Shown here in pieces: positions 25,890 through 32,223 of a DNA stretch of 34,129 nucleotides. The notes under the pieces were generated by a model. It did not search any database, was not told where the DNA came from, and saw only the letters and a list, made by a program, of their open reading frames with translations. Origin of the DNA: a virus; the IMG/VR virus record IMGVR_UViG_3300035665_002032, positions 1-34,129 of that record; one strand, given 5' to 3'. Within the stretch, counting starts at the first letter, position 1. Each line of letters opens with the position of its first letter. The translations under genes were made by a program, and so were the position numbers.

Positions 25890-27707
25890 TCAAAATGGAG
25901 ATTCAGCCAGCGTGTTGAATAATTTACTCCCATCTCTGAAATAAAAGGTGTCTCTATTTAGGTTAGCTTGGAATGTAAGTGGCTCCTCAAAGCCAGTGGG
26001 CGCACCGCCAGTTTCCGTCTCCCGTATCTTACGAATATGCATCTCAACAAGTCTCCTCATAGATGGATCTGGATGCTGAATCCTCCTGTGCAACGTGATG
26101 AAATCATCAGCACGGTTGACAAACTTAGCGCCACCCTCAGTCTGCTCTGCGAAAGGAGGAACTGGCAAGCCATCCTTCCCCTTAACCCGCTGAGCCTCTG
26201 TAACAGCATGTACATTCAGCCAAACAGCAATGCTCTTTGAGTTGCTTAACGTCAACAGCTCACTAACAGCCTCGTAGTCATACTCATGAACACCAAGGCT
26301 AAACGCCTGCTTCATATCCCTCTTAAGCCCATTGTAGGGGTCAATAAAGACCCCATCAATGCCATCATTGGCAATCAACTTATGAGTGAATGTAATCAAG
26401 TCATAAATGCTATAAGTCTGGGCATTGTCAATGATGATGAAGTGCTTCCCAACCCAATCATAAGCCATCTTCATATCCGCAGTCGTCATCTTATCAATAG
26501 GCATACCCATAGCAAATGTCATCAGCCTCATCTTGATAGAGGCAGTCTTATTCTCTGATGAATACACAGCCCACTTCCACCCAAAGTTCATAGCAGCAGC
26601 CACTTGTAAGTATAGCGCAAATGTCGTCTTACCGATATTGCTATGCCCATTTATAATAGTGAAATTCCTCTTATACCTCCAATGGTCATCAATGGAGGGG
26701 ATGCCAAGTTTAATACCCTGCTTGATAACACCACCAGCATACGCTGATATCCACTTAAAGTCCTCATCATTACTGCTGATGAACGACATATCCCCATCCA
26801 GGATACGCAACTCTCTACGCATCTTATCTTTCTCATCATGTATGCTCTTGATAGGCTGTGTCTTGCCCCTCGCAATGCCATCCCTTATAGTGTGCTGCGC
26901 CCCTGATATCGAGTCAATATCCCTCTTGCAAATCTCCCTCGATAAAACCCTGACCACCTCATCCTCCTCCATATTTCCAGAAGCTATATAGCCACCACAA
27001 AGTATAGATGCCCTCAACAAGACATTGTGCTTATCACCATCAGGGGCTTTCCTAATCATCTTGCAGGCTATGTTCAGCGTCTCATAATCTGTGTTTATGT
27101 TAGGCTGACTCACAAGAGCATCCTCCTTAGGCCTTTCGCTTATCAAGCCCCCATACACAGCAGACTCCTCATTGAGGATTATCTCAGGGTCGTAGCTTAT
27201 AAAGCAAGCCCTGCTCACGTTGATGCTCGTGGGGTCTGCATCAATATTGTGAGCATCCTTGTAATACTTGCAGATAGCCTTATAATGCTCCCTATGTCTT
27301 TCCGGGTTGCTTATCTTCATCAACACCTTCAAGCCTGTGCCGGTGGGACTGACAAAGCAGGCTAATGTATATGGGTCGAAAGAAAGCTTGTTCTTGTATT
27401 CTACAACAGATACATTATCCAAGTCTATGCAGATAATGCCTGAGTGCTGAGTTAAAGCGGAGTCTTCACGCTTAGAGAATATCCCAGAGAACAATATGAC
27501 TGGGAGCTTCCTCTTAATTGCATTCTTCTTATCCTTGTCTTTTTCATTCCTTAGGGATTCAATAATCGGTAAAGAACTTTTGTGGCCATCCATTATCAGC
27601 GTTACCGCTTGAGAAAGACTTATAGTATGTGGTTGTTCTGTTGACGAAAGTGTCTGGAAAATAGTTATTCGTCTCTGTAATATTGGGGTTTGGTTTGTCG
27701 TGGTCAT
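25890..27707 (-). CDS. Primase-helicase, BT4734/VirE-N type with RecA-like ATPase
   Basis: A 605-aa protein. Residues about 10-190 match the BT4734-like (VirE N-terminal) primase-type domain: LPVILFSGIF, HSGIICIDLDN, FVSPTGTGLKVLMK. Residues about 330-560 form a DnaB/Twinkle-like RecA ATPase with Walker A GHSNIGKT at about 354-361 and Walker B-like GVFIDPYNGL. It also has GGAKFVNRADDFITLHR, typical of replicative helicase C-terminal motifs. It presumably primes and unwinds DNA at the phage fork. The first 149 nt overlap the end of the upstream DUF1599-like gene in another frame. The N-terminal residues before LPVIL look family-like, so I keep this early start. Confidence 0.85.
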   Translation of the reverse strand: MTTTNQTPILQRRITIFQTLSSTEQPHTISLSQAVTLIMDGHKSSLPIIESLRNEKDKDKKNAIKRKLPVILFSGIFSKREDSALTQHSGIICIDLDNVSVVEYKNKLSFDPYTLACFVSPTGTGLKVLMKISNPERHREHYKAICKYYKDAHNIDADPTSINVSRACFISYDPEIILNEESAVYGGLISERPKEDALVSQPNINTDYETLNIACKMIRKAPDGDKHNVLLRASILCGGYIASGNMEEDEVVRVLSREICKRDIDSISGAQHTIRDGIARGKTQPIKSIHDEKDKMRRELRILDGDMSFISSNDEDFKWISAYAGGVIKQGIKLGIPSIDDHWRYKRNFTIINGHSNIGKTTFALYLQVAAAMNFGWKWAVYSSENKTASIKMRLMTFAMGMPIDKMTTADMKMAYDWVGKHFIIIDNAQTYSIYDLITFTHKLIANDGIDGVFIDPYNGLKRDMKQAFSLGVHEYDYEAVSELLTLSNSKSIAVWLNVHAVTEAQRVKGKDGLPVPPFAEQTEGGAKFVNRADDFITLHRRIQHPDPSMRRLVEMHIRKIRETETGGAPTGFEEPLTFQANLNRDTFYFRDGSKLFNTLAESPF

Positions 27708-27975
27708 CTTCTAAGGCTATTTTTAGTAAAATTAAATAACCAATCAAGTCTGTAATCGTATCTTCGGTTTGGTCTGTAATCCCTTTGTTCTTTATTCTAT
27801 TTAGCTTGTCGTCTATACGGGCGCAGATGGCTTTGACTGGGGTTAGCGCACTAAAAACTCCTAGCGGGGAAAGTGCGCTGTTCCCGTAACTAGCATTTTT
27901 CATCAATAAGAGATCTTCGATTTCTTTAATCTTGGATGATATCCTCTGCTCTGGAGTCTGTTGGGTAGTACTCAT
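27559..27975 (-). CDS. DUF1599-like (nucleotide modification associated) protein
   Basis: A 138-aa protein. KNASYGNSALSPLGVFS at about 26-42, ARIDDKLNRI at about 52-61 and EDTITDLIGYLILL at about 70-83 match the DUF1599 family, also described as a nucleotide-modification-associated domain. The family is linked to phage and bacterial loci that handle modified nucleotides. The C-terminal about 50 residues (NPNITETN... onward) are Asn/Thr/Tyr-rich and overlap the primase-helicase start by 149 nt. Its ATG overlaps the end of the HTH gene. Confidence 0.75.
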   Translation of the reverse strand: MSTTQQTPEQRISSKIKEIEDLLLMKNASYGNSALSPLGVFSALTPVKAICARIDDKLNRIKNKGITDQTEDTITDLIGYLILLKIALEDDHDKPNPNITETNNYFPDTFVNRTTTYYKSFSSGNADNGWPQKFFTDY

Positions 27976-28237
27976 CGTTTTGTATTTTTTGACAAATTTG
28001 AAAATCTTTAATCATATCAGTCATAATCCTGTGGATGCCCCTGGCGAAGTTGACTGTTGGCTTTTGCTCACCATGATAAATCCTTTCAACGAAAGCCCTA
28101 GTCATACCGATATTACCTGCTATTGCGTTACGCCTAACACCATAGTCATCAACCCAAATTCTGAATAGATGAAGTGCTACGTCTGGATGGAATGGGGGAG
28201 GGGAGTATTCGCCCCCCGGATATTGAGGCCTGCTCAT
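27926..28237 (-). CDS. HTH (Cro/CI-like) DNA-binding protein
   Basis: A 103-aa protein. Residues about 38-72 (AIAGNIGMTRAFVERIYHGEQKPT) fit a helix-turn-helix of the XRE type: a short helix, a Gly turn, a recognition helix with R and Y, then a K-P turn. The N-terminus is Pro/Gly-rich. Probable transcription regulator of the early or replication block; the operator is not identified. The leader contains ATAAAGGTTTAA just before the ATG, one of the few SD-like stretches here. Its end overlaps the DUF1599-like start by 50 nt. Confidence 0.65.
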   Translation of the reverse strand: MSRPQYPGGEYSPPPFHPDVALHLFRIWVDDYGVRRNAIAGNIGMTRAFVERIYHGEQKPTVNFARGIHRIMTDMIKDFQICQKIQNDEYYPTDSRAEDIIQD

Positions 28238-28252
28238 TCATTAAACCTTTAT

Positions 28253-28603
28253 CTAGTCTTTTATGAATGAACCATCCACCATCTTGCCTGTTCTGTCTTT
28301 GATTTCCTGGTAGGCATATCCAAGGGCAGACATAACATCATAGCCACGGATTTCAGCGAAGATGATTAGCGTAACCATGATATCTCCAACAGCGTCAATC
28401 TCCTCTTTGCGCTTTTTCTTGAGTATTGCTGACGCTAACTCACCGACTTCTTCGATTATTTTAATAAGCTGTTTGTCGCTATTCTCTTCTTTCACGAGTC
28501 CTTTGTCATCAGCCCAGTCTACTACATCGGAGATTAGTTTTTCGTACTTGCAGCGGTGGTCATTAATTTGACAGTCATCGAATCCTTGAGTGTGTTTTTC
28601 CAT
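28253..28603 (-). CDS. MazG-type NTP pyrophosphohydrolase
   Basis: 116 aa from the ATG at 28603. The frame extends upstream to 28654, but that start would run into the DnaA-like gene. IIEEVGELASAILKKKRKEEIDAVGDIMVTLII carries the EExxE...ExxD metal-binding pattern of all-alpha NTP pyrophosphatases. The C-terminal KDRTGKMVDGSFIK is typical of phage MazG-like proteins, which hydrolyse (d)NTPs to monophosphates and may lower ppGpp-type signals or non-canonical nucleotides. It lies 4 nt downstream of the DnaA-like gene. Confidence 0.85.
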   Translation of the reverse strand: MEKHTQGFDDCQINDHRCKYEKLISDVVDWADDKGLVKEENSDKQLIKIIEEVGELASAILKKKRKEEIDAVGDIMVTLIIFAEIRGYDVMSALGYAYQEIKDRTGKMVDGSFIKD

Positions 28604-28607
28604 TGTA

Positions 28608-29003
28608 TTAAATTGTTTTATTTTCGGGTTGCAAGATAGCAAGTAAATCATCATCAGTCATTCTCTTTATTTTATTGATGAACCTCCAATTTGGCAGGTA
28701 TGGGTCAACAGCTTGTACTGAATGAATGACTGATGTGTGGTGCCTACCGAGGAGGTTGGCAATTGATTGCAGTGTCACTATGTTGCCGTGGTATGTTCTA
28801 AGCACATAGCAAAGAGCGTGCCTCCCCGTTGCGATATGAAGCATCCTCGATCCAGACATCATCTCTTTCTTTGTAGTACCTACAAGTCTACATATCTGAT
28901 CTGAATAAAAGTCAGCAATTTTATTTATGAAGTAGTTGAACTGCAACTCTTCATCTATCGGCTTTGCTGTCATCCTTTTCTTGTATATTTTTCTTTGTGT
29001 CAT
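28608..29003 (-). CDS. DnaA domain IV-like DNA-binding protein
   Basis: 131 aa from the ATG at 29003, which overlaps the methyltransferase stop as ATGA. A longer upstream frame to 29108 lies inside the methyltransferase C-terminus and is not used. The C-terminal half has ALCYVLRTYHG, then LQSIANLLGRHHTSVIHSVQAV, which mirrors the DnaA domain IV signature GxRxHSTVxHA that binds DnaA boxes. There is no AAA+ domain. It may target the phage origin, or occupy host oriC or host DnaA boxes. Roles are inferred from the domain. Confidence 0.75.
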   Translation of the reverse strand: MTQRKIYKKRMTAKPIDEELQFNYFINKIADFYSDQICRLVGTTKKEMMSGSRMLHIATGRHALCYVLRTYHGNIVTLQSIANLLGRHHTSVIHSVQAVDPYLPNWRFINKIKRMTDDDLLAILQPENKTI

Positions 29004-31465
29004 CCGTTTAAAATTGTGTCTATTAGTTGAATCCTTTGCCCTATCCAGCGCATCACCGGAACAGCCATTGAGTTGCCACAAGCCTTGTACCTCGGCCCAT
29101 CTGGGCATTGGTCAGCAGGTTTGTTGCGGTATGGTATTTTTGTCCACCCCCTCGGAAATCCTTGTAAAATTTCCGTTTCAAACGGAGTCAATCTTCGGAT
29201 AGCACAGCTTCTTTGTGTTGGTTGACCTTTATTAGCATTGGATTGCCATACTTCTTGAACCTTTGATAATGCTTCTCGCAATAACCAAGGCCTTTCATCG
29301 GATTCCCACAAATCTTGCAAGAGCCTTTTTGACGATGACTTTTCATATGGCAACTGCGACAAATACGTTCTAAGTTCTGCAATGAGTTGTTTAGGTAATT
29401 CCCATCCTTGTGATGCACATCCTTCGCATCCTGCTTCCCGCAACGATTGCAACAACCACTCGGAATAATCTTCCTTGCGTGATAATGGGCTGTAGATGAA
29501 CCTACTATCGGAGAATGACGCTGGTCGTATGCCAAGCCCATACAAATCCGATTGCAGTATTTGCGTTGATTGAAGTGAATTAAATACTCCAAATCCCCAT
29601 TGGGCAAACGCTTTCTCTCCAATTTTTTCTCGCAATAGTGACAATGCTTTAATGGTGTTTCTTTCTTGTGCGCCGGCATAATTTAAACCTTTATTCACAA
29701 AGGTATGACTAAAAGCGTTACCCTCCAACACCGCTCCATAATGGTTTACATCAGAAGCCGAAGAACCAATGGTCTGCGATGTATTCTCGTTGACAGTTTG
29801 GTTGTAGGTGTCCACGGCAATCGGTTGGGCAATCTGCTGATCTTGCGCTGCGCTAATCGTAAAGGCTTGCTCTTCTTGACCAAGGTAGCCTTTGCCTCCA
29901 CCTTCGCATCCACCACGAACTTTGAATGCTATCGGTTGGGCAATTGCGTGTGGGCCTTTTGCCACAAGCGATGACATTGTTTCTCCTGATTCAATTCTTG
30001 GCTCGTATTGTGCATTCTCGCCTTGATTGAAGGCAGCACGGTCTATGATGGTTGGAGCATAAACCATATTTCCTGTTTCGTTTGAACCGCTTGGGCCTCC
30101 ATATCCTGTTTTCCATTTGCTTGTAACGGTCGGGCTTAAATTTCCTCCTGCACAACTGATTTCGCTTGCCTTTCCAACGCCTCCTTCAGCATCGGTGGTA
30201 ACTTCTTCCCTCTTTTTTCTGCTCGGTTTAATATCCCTTTGCAGGCTTTCGGACTCAAATAATACCGCTGCGGCAGGTCGCCAGTCTCCAAGGTATCCGA
30301 TAACAGCGTTTCTATGTTGGGCTTGTTTAAGGAAATCACCGACCTCGTAAATCCCTGCCATTTCGCTAAAAATGTCGCTATTTGTTTGTCTCGCATAATT
30401 TGTAAGTTCTTGTAATAGGGTCAAAGAAGATAATGTTGCGCTTAACGAGTTCGGGGACGAGTCGCTCAAACGAGCAATGAGCCGACTTATGCTCTCCCCT
30501 GCTTGAAAAAAGATAGAGATTTTGGATTGAATTGTTTCCCTTGTCAAAGTCAATGTGGTGTACAATTTCATCACTTCGTAGAGGTCTTCCAATGCTTTCC
30601 TCAACGACTCTTCGGTGAGTGTAGATTGGCCTTCCTGATTCAAACCCATCAATAGGTCTTCCAGAGTGAGTTCCTTTTGACTTTTTTCTCCAAGAGGCAA
30701 ATCCCAATTTTTTTGCACGGGATGATGTTTCAGGAATACCTCTACCAAGAGTTCTTGCCAATTCTTGTAGTTGCAGTTTTCCGTAAGAATTCCGAATAAC
30801 TTCATCCTCCTCATCACTCCATCTCTTGAGAGGCTTGCTTGATCCGATTTTATTGGCTCTCGCTCGTACAGACTCAACACCTCTATTAAGATGCCGTGCA
30901 ATATCTCGGTGAGACATTGTGCTATAGTTAGAGCGGATGTAATCGTCCTCTCTTTCAGTATAGAATCTACGCTTTGTCCACATACAAAAACTCTTCTTCT
31001 TCTTTGTGCTACTCCGAAATATTGTGCATCAAGGATTTCAACATCACAAATATAGCCAATTTCTTCAAGACCGTCTAAAAATGATTGAAAATCTTTGCCT
31101 TGATTGCTACTTATGATGCCTGGTACATTCTCCCAAACAATCCATTTTGGCTTTTTTATGTCAATCAAAGACAAAAATGTTAAAGTCAAATTCCCCCTTG
31201 GGTCTTCCATCCCCTTCCTAAGACCAGCTACGGAAAAAGACTGACAAGGAGTCCCACCAACCAAAAGGTCTATGTGAGAATCCAAAAAGGTTTTGTTTGA
31301 AAAAAGTTTAGTCATATCCCCCAAATTTGGTACAGTGGGGTATCTGTACTTCAGAACTTCTGAAGGGAAGTGTTCTATTTCGCTGAACCACTGCGCCTCA
31401 AATCCGAGGGATTCCCAAGCCACCGAAGCTGCTTCGATGCCTGAACAAACGCTACCGAACTTCAT
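29000..31465 (-). CDS. C5-cytosine DNA methyltransferase frame interrupted/overprinted by HNH genes
   Basis: An 821-codon frame encoding all C5 methyltransferase motifs: SVCSGIEAAS (I, residues 5-14), GGTPCQSFS with Cys74 (IV), WENVPG (VI, 111-116), AQRRRR (VIII, 153-158), then RRLTPFETEILQGFP (about 763-777) and YKACGNSMAVPVM (X). Typical members have 350-450 residues. The excess comes from residues about 163-390 and about 596-759, exactly where two HNH genes lie in other frames. The text resumes as YLGDWRPAAAVLF at 391, which in related prophage enzymes follows motif VIII directly (from memory). No Hint/intein motifs are seen. Whether the full 821-aa product is active is open. It overlaps the next genes at both ends by a few bases. 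Confidence 0.8.
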   Translation of the reverse strand: MKFGSVCSGIEAASVAWESLGFEAQWFSEIEHFPSEVLKYRYPTVPNLGDMTKLFSNKTFLDSHIDLLVGGTPCQSFSVAGLRKGMEDPRGNLTLTFLSLIDIKKPKWIVWENVPGIISSNQGKDFQSFLDGLEEIGYICDVEILDAQYFGVAQRRRRVFVCGQSVDSILKERTITSALTIAQCLTEILHGILIEVLSLYEREPIKSDQASLSRDGVMRRMKLFGILTENCNYKNWQELLVEVFLKHHPVQKNWDLPLGEKSQKELTLEDLLMGLNQEGQSTLTEESLRKALEDLYEVMKLYTTLTLTRETIQSKISIFFQAGESISRLIARLSDSSPNSLSATLSSLTLLQELTNYARQTNSDIFSEMAGIYEVGDFLKQAQHRNAVIGYLGDWRPAAAVLFESESLQRDIKPSRKKREEVTTDAEGGVGKASEISCAGGNLSPTVTSKWKTGYGGPSGSNETGNMVYAPTIIDRAAFNQGENAQYEPRIESGETMSSLVAKGPHAIAQPIAFKVRGGCEGGGKGYLGQEEQAFTISAAQDQQIAQPIAVDTYNQTVNENTSQTIGSSASDVNHYGAVLEGNAFSHTFVNKGLNYAGAQERNTIKALSLLREKIGEKAFAQWGFGVFNSLQSTQILQSDLYGLGIRPASFSDSRFIYSPLSRKEDYSEWLLQSLREAGCEGCASQGWELPKQLIAELRTYLSQLPYEKSSSKRLLQDLWESDERPWLLREALSKVQEVWQSNANKGQPTQRSCAIRRLTPFETEILQGFPRGWTKIPYRNKPADQCPDGPRYKACGNSMAVPVMRWIGQRIQLIDTILNG
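29188..29679 (-). CDS. HNH endonuclease nested in the methyltransferase gene (+1 frame)
   Basis: A 163-aa protein read in a different frame of the same strand as the methyltransferase. It has an N-terminal zinc-binding pair (HCHYCEKKL, KYCNRICMG) and a second pair (CCNRCGKQD) leading to DVHHKDGNYLNNSLQNLERICRSCH, the HNH core with NN and CxxCH. A C-terminal zinc-binding unit follows: CKICGNPMKGLGYCEKHYQRFKKYGNP. This is a complete free-standing phage HNH protein, probably a homing endonuclease or DNA-nicking enzyme. Its own TACCTTTG element lies 19 nt before the ATG, and ATAAAGGTTTAA precedes the start, so it can be expressed independently. It ends about 60 codons before the methyltransferase stop. 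Confidence 0.82.
   Translation of the reverse strand: MPAHKKETPLKHCHYCEKKLERKRLPNGDLEYLIHFNQRKYCNRICMGLAYDQRHSPIVGSSTAHYHARKIIPSGCCNRCGKQDAKDVHHKDGNYLNNSLQNLERICRSCHMKSHRQKGSCKICGNPMKGLGYCEKHYQRFKKYGNPMLIKVNQHKEAVLSED
29698..29705 (-). promoter_or_regulatory. -7 promoter element of the nested HNH gene
   Basis: On the minus strand this is TACCTTTG (TAnnTTTG), 19 nt before the HNH ATG at 29679. A GTTG at 29726-29729 sits 20 nt upstream, a 3-of-4 match to the -33 TTTG with the expected spacing. This is the best two-part Bacteroidota promoter match I found in the window, and it lies inside the methyltransferase frame. Confidence 0.5.
30136..30396 (-). CDS. Small overlapping frame with prophage-type motif
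   Basis: An 86-codon frame, +1 relative to the methyltransferase, starting 18 nt inside the end of the proximal HNH gene. Residues 35-75 read LETGDLPQRYYLSPKAC, KGILNRAEKRGK and LPPMLKEALE. I recognise this motif from small proteins in many prophages. The same DNA in the methyltransferase frame gives YLGDWRPAAAVLF, which I also recognise. It may be a true overlapping gene, a remnant, or an alternative exon-like piece. No function is known to me. Confidence 0.4.
   Translation of the reverse strand: MRDKQIATFLAKWQGFTRSVISLNKPNIETLLSDTLETGDLPQRYYLSPKACKGILNRAEKRGKKLPPMLKEALERQAKSVVQEEI
30378..30983 (-). CDS. HNH homing endonuclease nested in the methyltransferase gene (+2 frame)
   Basis: A 201-aa protein whose ATG lies on the codons for Val161-Cys162 of the methyltransferase, right after motif VIII. 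Two Myb/SANT-like DNA-binding helices repeat (residues 6-46 YTEREDDYIRSNY...ARANKIG and 53-92 WSDEEDEVIRNSY...SRAKKLGF). A PF13392-type HNH domain follows: THRRVVEESIGRPL, EIVHHIDFDKGNNSIQNLYL, HKSAH. This domain set is typical of free-standing phage homing endonucleases, and insertion beside a conserved motif of an essential-looking gene fits homing. The stop lies about 30 codons before the methyltransferase sequence becomes recognisable again. Confidence 0.85.
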   Translation of the reverse strand: MWTKRRFYTEREDDYIRSNYSTMSHRDIARHLNRGVESVRARANKIGSSKPLKRWSDEEDEVIRNSYGKLQLQELARTLGRGIPETSSRAKKLGFASWRKKSKGTHSGRPIDGFESGRPIYTHRRVVEESIGRPLRSDEIVHHIDFDKGNNSIQNLYLFSSRGEHKSAHCSFERLVPELVKRNIIFFDPITRTYKLCETNK

Positions 31466-31665
31466 CAGCTTACATTTGAATATCCGTTTCTTTTTTGAAT
31501 CTCTTGTAGCACAACCTGAACCTTTTCTTTAATAGAATTGACAAGCTCACTATCATCAGAGTTTCGTTCAATAGCCCCTTCTAAATTGGCTAACTCCTGG
31601 TCTAATGATATAAGACTAATCCCAGATAGCCATTTCTTGTATGCGGATTTGCTTGAATTAGTCAT
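31465..31665 (-). CDS. Hypothetical small phage protein
   Basis: 66 aa from the ATG at 31665, which overlaps the stop of the upstream gene by 8 nt. The frame is open to 31683, but the later start fits the packing better. It is acidic-helical (LDQELANLEGAIERNSDDSE, KVQVVLQEIQKR) and probably forms a coiled coil. No motif is recognised. It lies immediately before the C5 methyltransferase, sharing one base with its ATG, so co-translation is likely. Confidence 0.55.
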   Translation of the reverse strand: MTNSSKSAYKKWLSGISLISLDQELANLEGAIERNSDDSELVNSIKEKVQVVLQEIQKRNGYSNVS

Positions 31666-31879
31666 CATCACCCACCTCCTCATCGTTTTTGCTGAAGATG
31701 CTAGATATAACCTCTTGATCGTATCCCGATGACATCAACAGCATTTCAAGTAGTGCCTGAATATCTCTGATGTTTAAATCCCAGGCATCTCGCGTGATAC
31801 TGGATTTACTTAGCCCCATATGAGGCATATTGACTTCAATAGTCAACTTAGTGTAGTATTTTGATTTCTTTTCTGACAT
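31658..31879 (-). CDS. Hypothetical small phage protein
   Basis: A 73-aa protein with a beta-like N-terminus (KYYTKLTIEVNMPHMG), a helix (RDIQALLEMLLMSSGYDQEVISSIF) and a very acidic tail (NDEEVGDDD). No family is recognised. The leader TTTAAACTTTAAACCA before the ATG resembles leaders of other early minus-strand genes here. The acidic tail could contact a DNA-binding partner, but that is speculation. Confidence 0.6.
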   Translation of the reverse strand: MSEKKSKYYTKLTIEVNMPHMGLSKSSITRDAWDLNIRDIQALLEMLLMSSGYDQEVISSIFSKNDEEVGDDD

Positions 31880-31932
31880 TGGTTTAAAGTTTAAATGATA
31901 TATGAGAAACTTCGTGGAAGGGAAAGCTTTAT

Positions 31933-32211
31933 TTAGAAGGGGAGGTCATCTGACCCAACAGATGCTTTCGCAGGTGTTGATGCAGGTTTAGACGTTACAT
32001 TATCCCTCGGCTCAAGTAGTGTGGCATATGGTTTCCCTGATGCCTTACCGGTGCGGATGCGGATGCGAACCTTTGCGTTCTTATCTGCTTTTTGCATTGC
32101 ACGATGCATCTCTTCAACAGATAGTGCTATCGTGTAGCCAACGTGCTGATTGTTGAATTCATCACTGAATACGCTTCCAATGAATTCCAATTGATTTTGA
32201 TTTGTTTCCAT
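31933..32211 (-). CDS. Small protein with SSB-like acidic C-terminal tip
   Basis: A 92-aa protein. The N-terminal about 65 residues carry strands and basic patches (VRIRIRTGKASGKPYATL). A Pro/Ala/Thr-rich linker then leads to the last residues SDDLPF. An acidic tip ending in D-D-[IL]-P-F after a disordered linker is the hallmark of bacterial and phage single-stranded DNA-binding proteins, where it recruits replication and repair partners. The body is shorter than a normal OB-fold SSB and I cannot confirm the fold. Neighbours include the RecB-like nuclease directly upstream, which fits a recombination or replication role. Confidence 0.6.
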   Translation of the reverse strand: METNQNQLEFIGSVFSDEFNNQHVGYTIALSVEEMHRAMQKADKNAKVRIRIRTGKASGKPYATLLEPRDNVTSKPASTPAKASVGSDDLPF

Positions 32212-32223
32212 AAAAAAAAGGGT

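Noticed and set aside
28608-29108. Longer start for the DnaA-like protein at 29108
   Set aside because: The extra 35 residues lie wholly inside the conserved methyltransferase C-terminus. The ATG at 29003 makes a clean ATGA junction.
29000-31465. Intein or group I intron in the C5 methyltransferase
   Set aside because: No Hint-type N- or C-terminal splice motifs are seen in the host frame, and I see no group I core. The HNH genes are in other frames, which an intein cannot be.
29000-31465. Frameshifted pseudogene of a methyltransferase
   Set aside because: Motifs I-VIII and IX-X are in the same uninterrupted frame, so no frameshift is needed.
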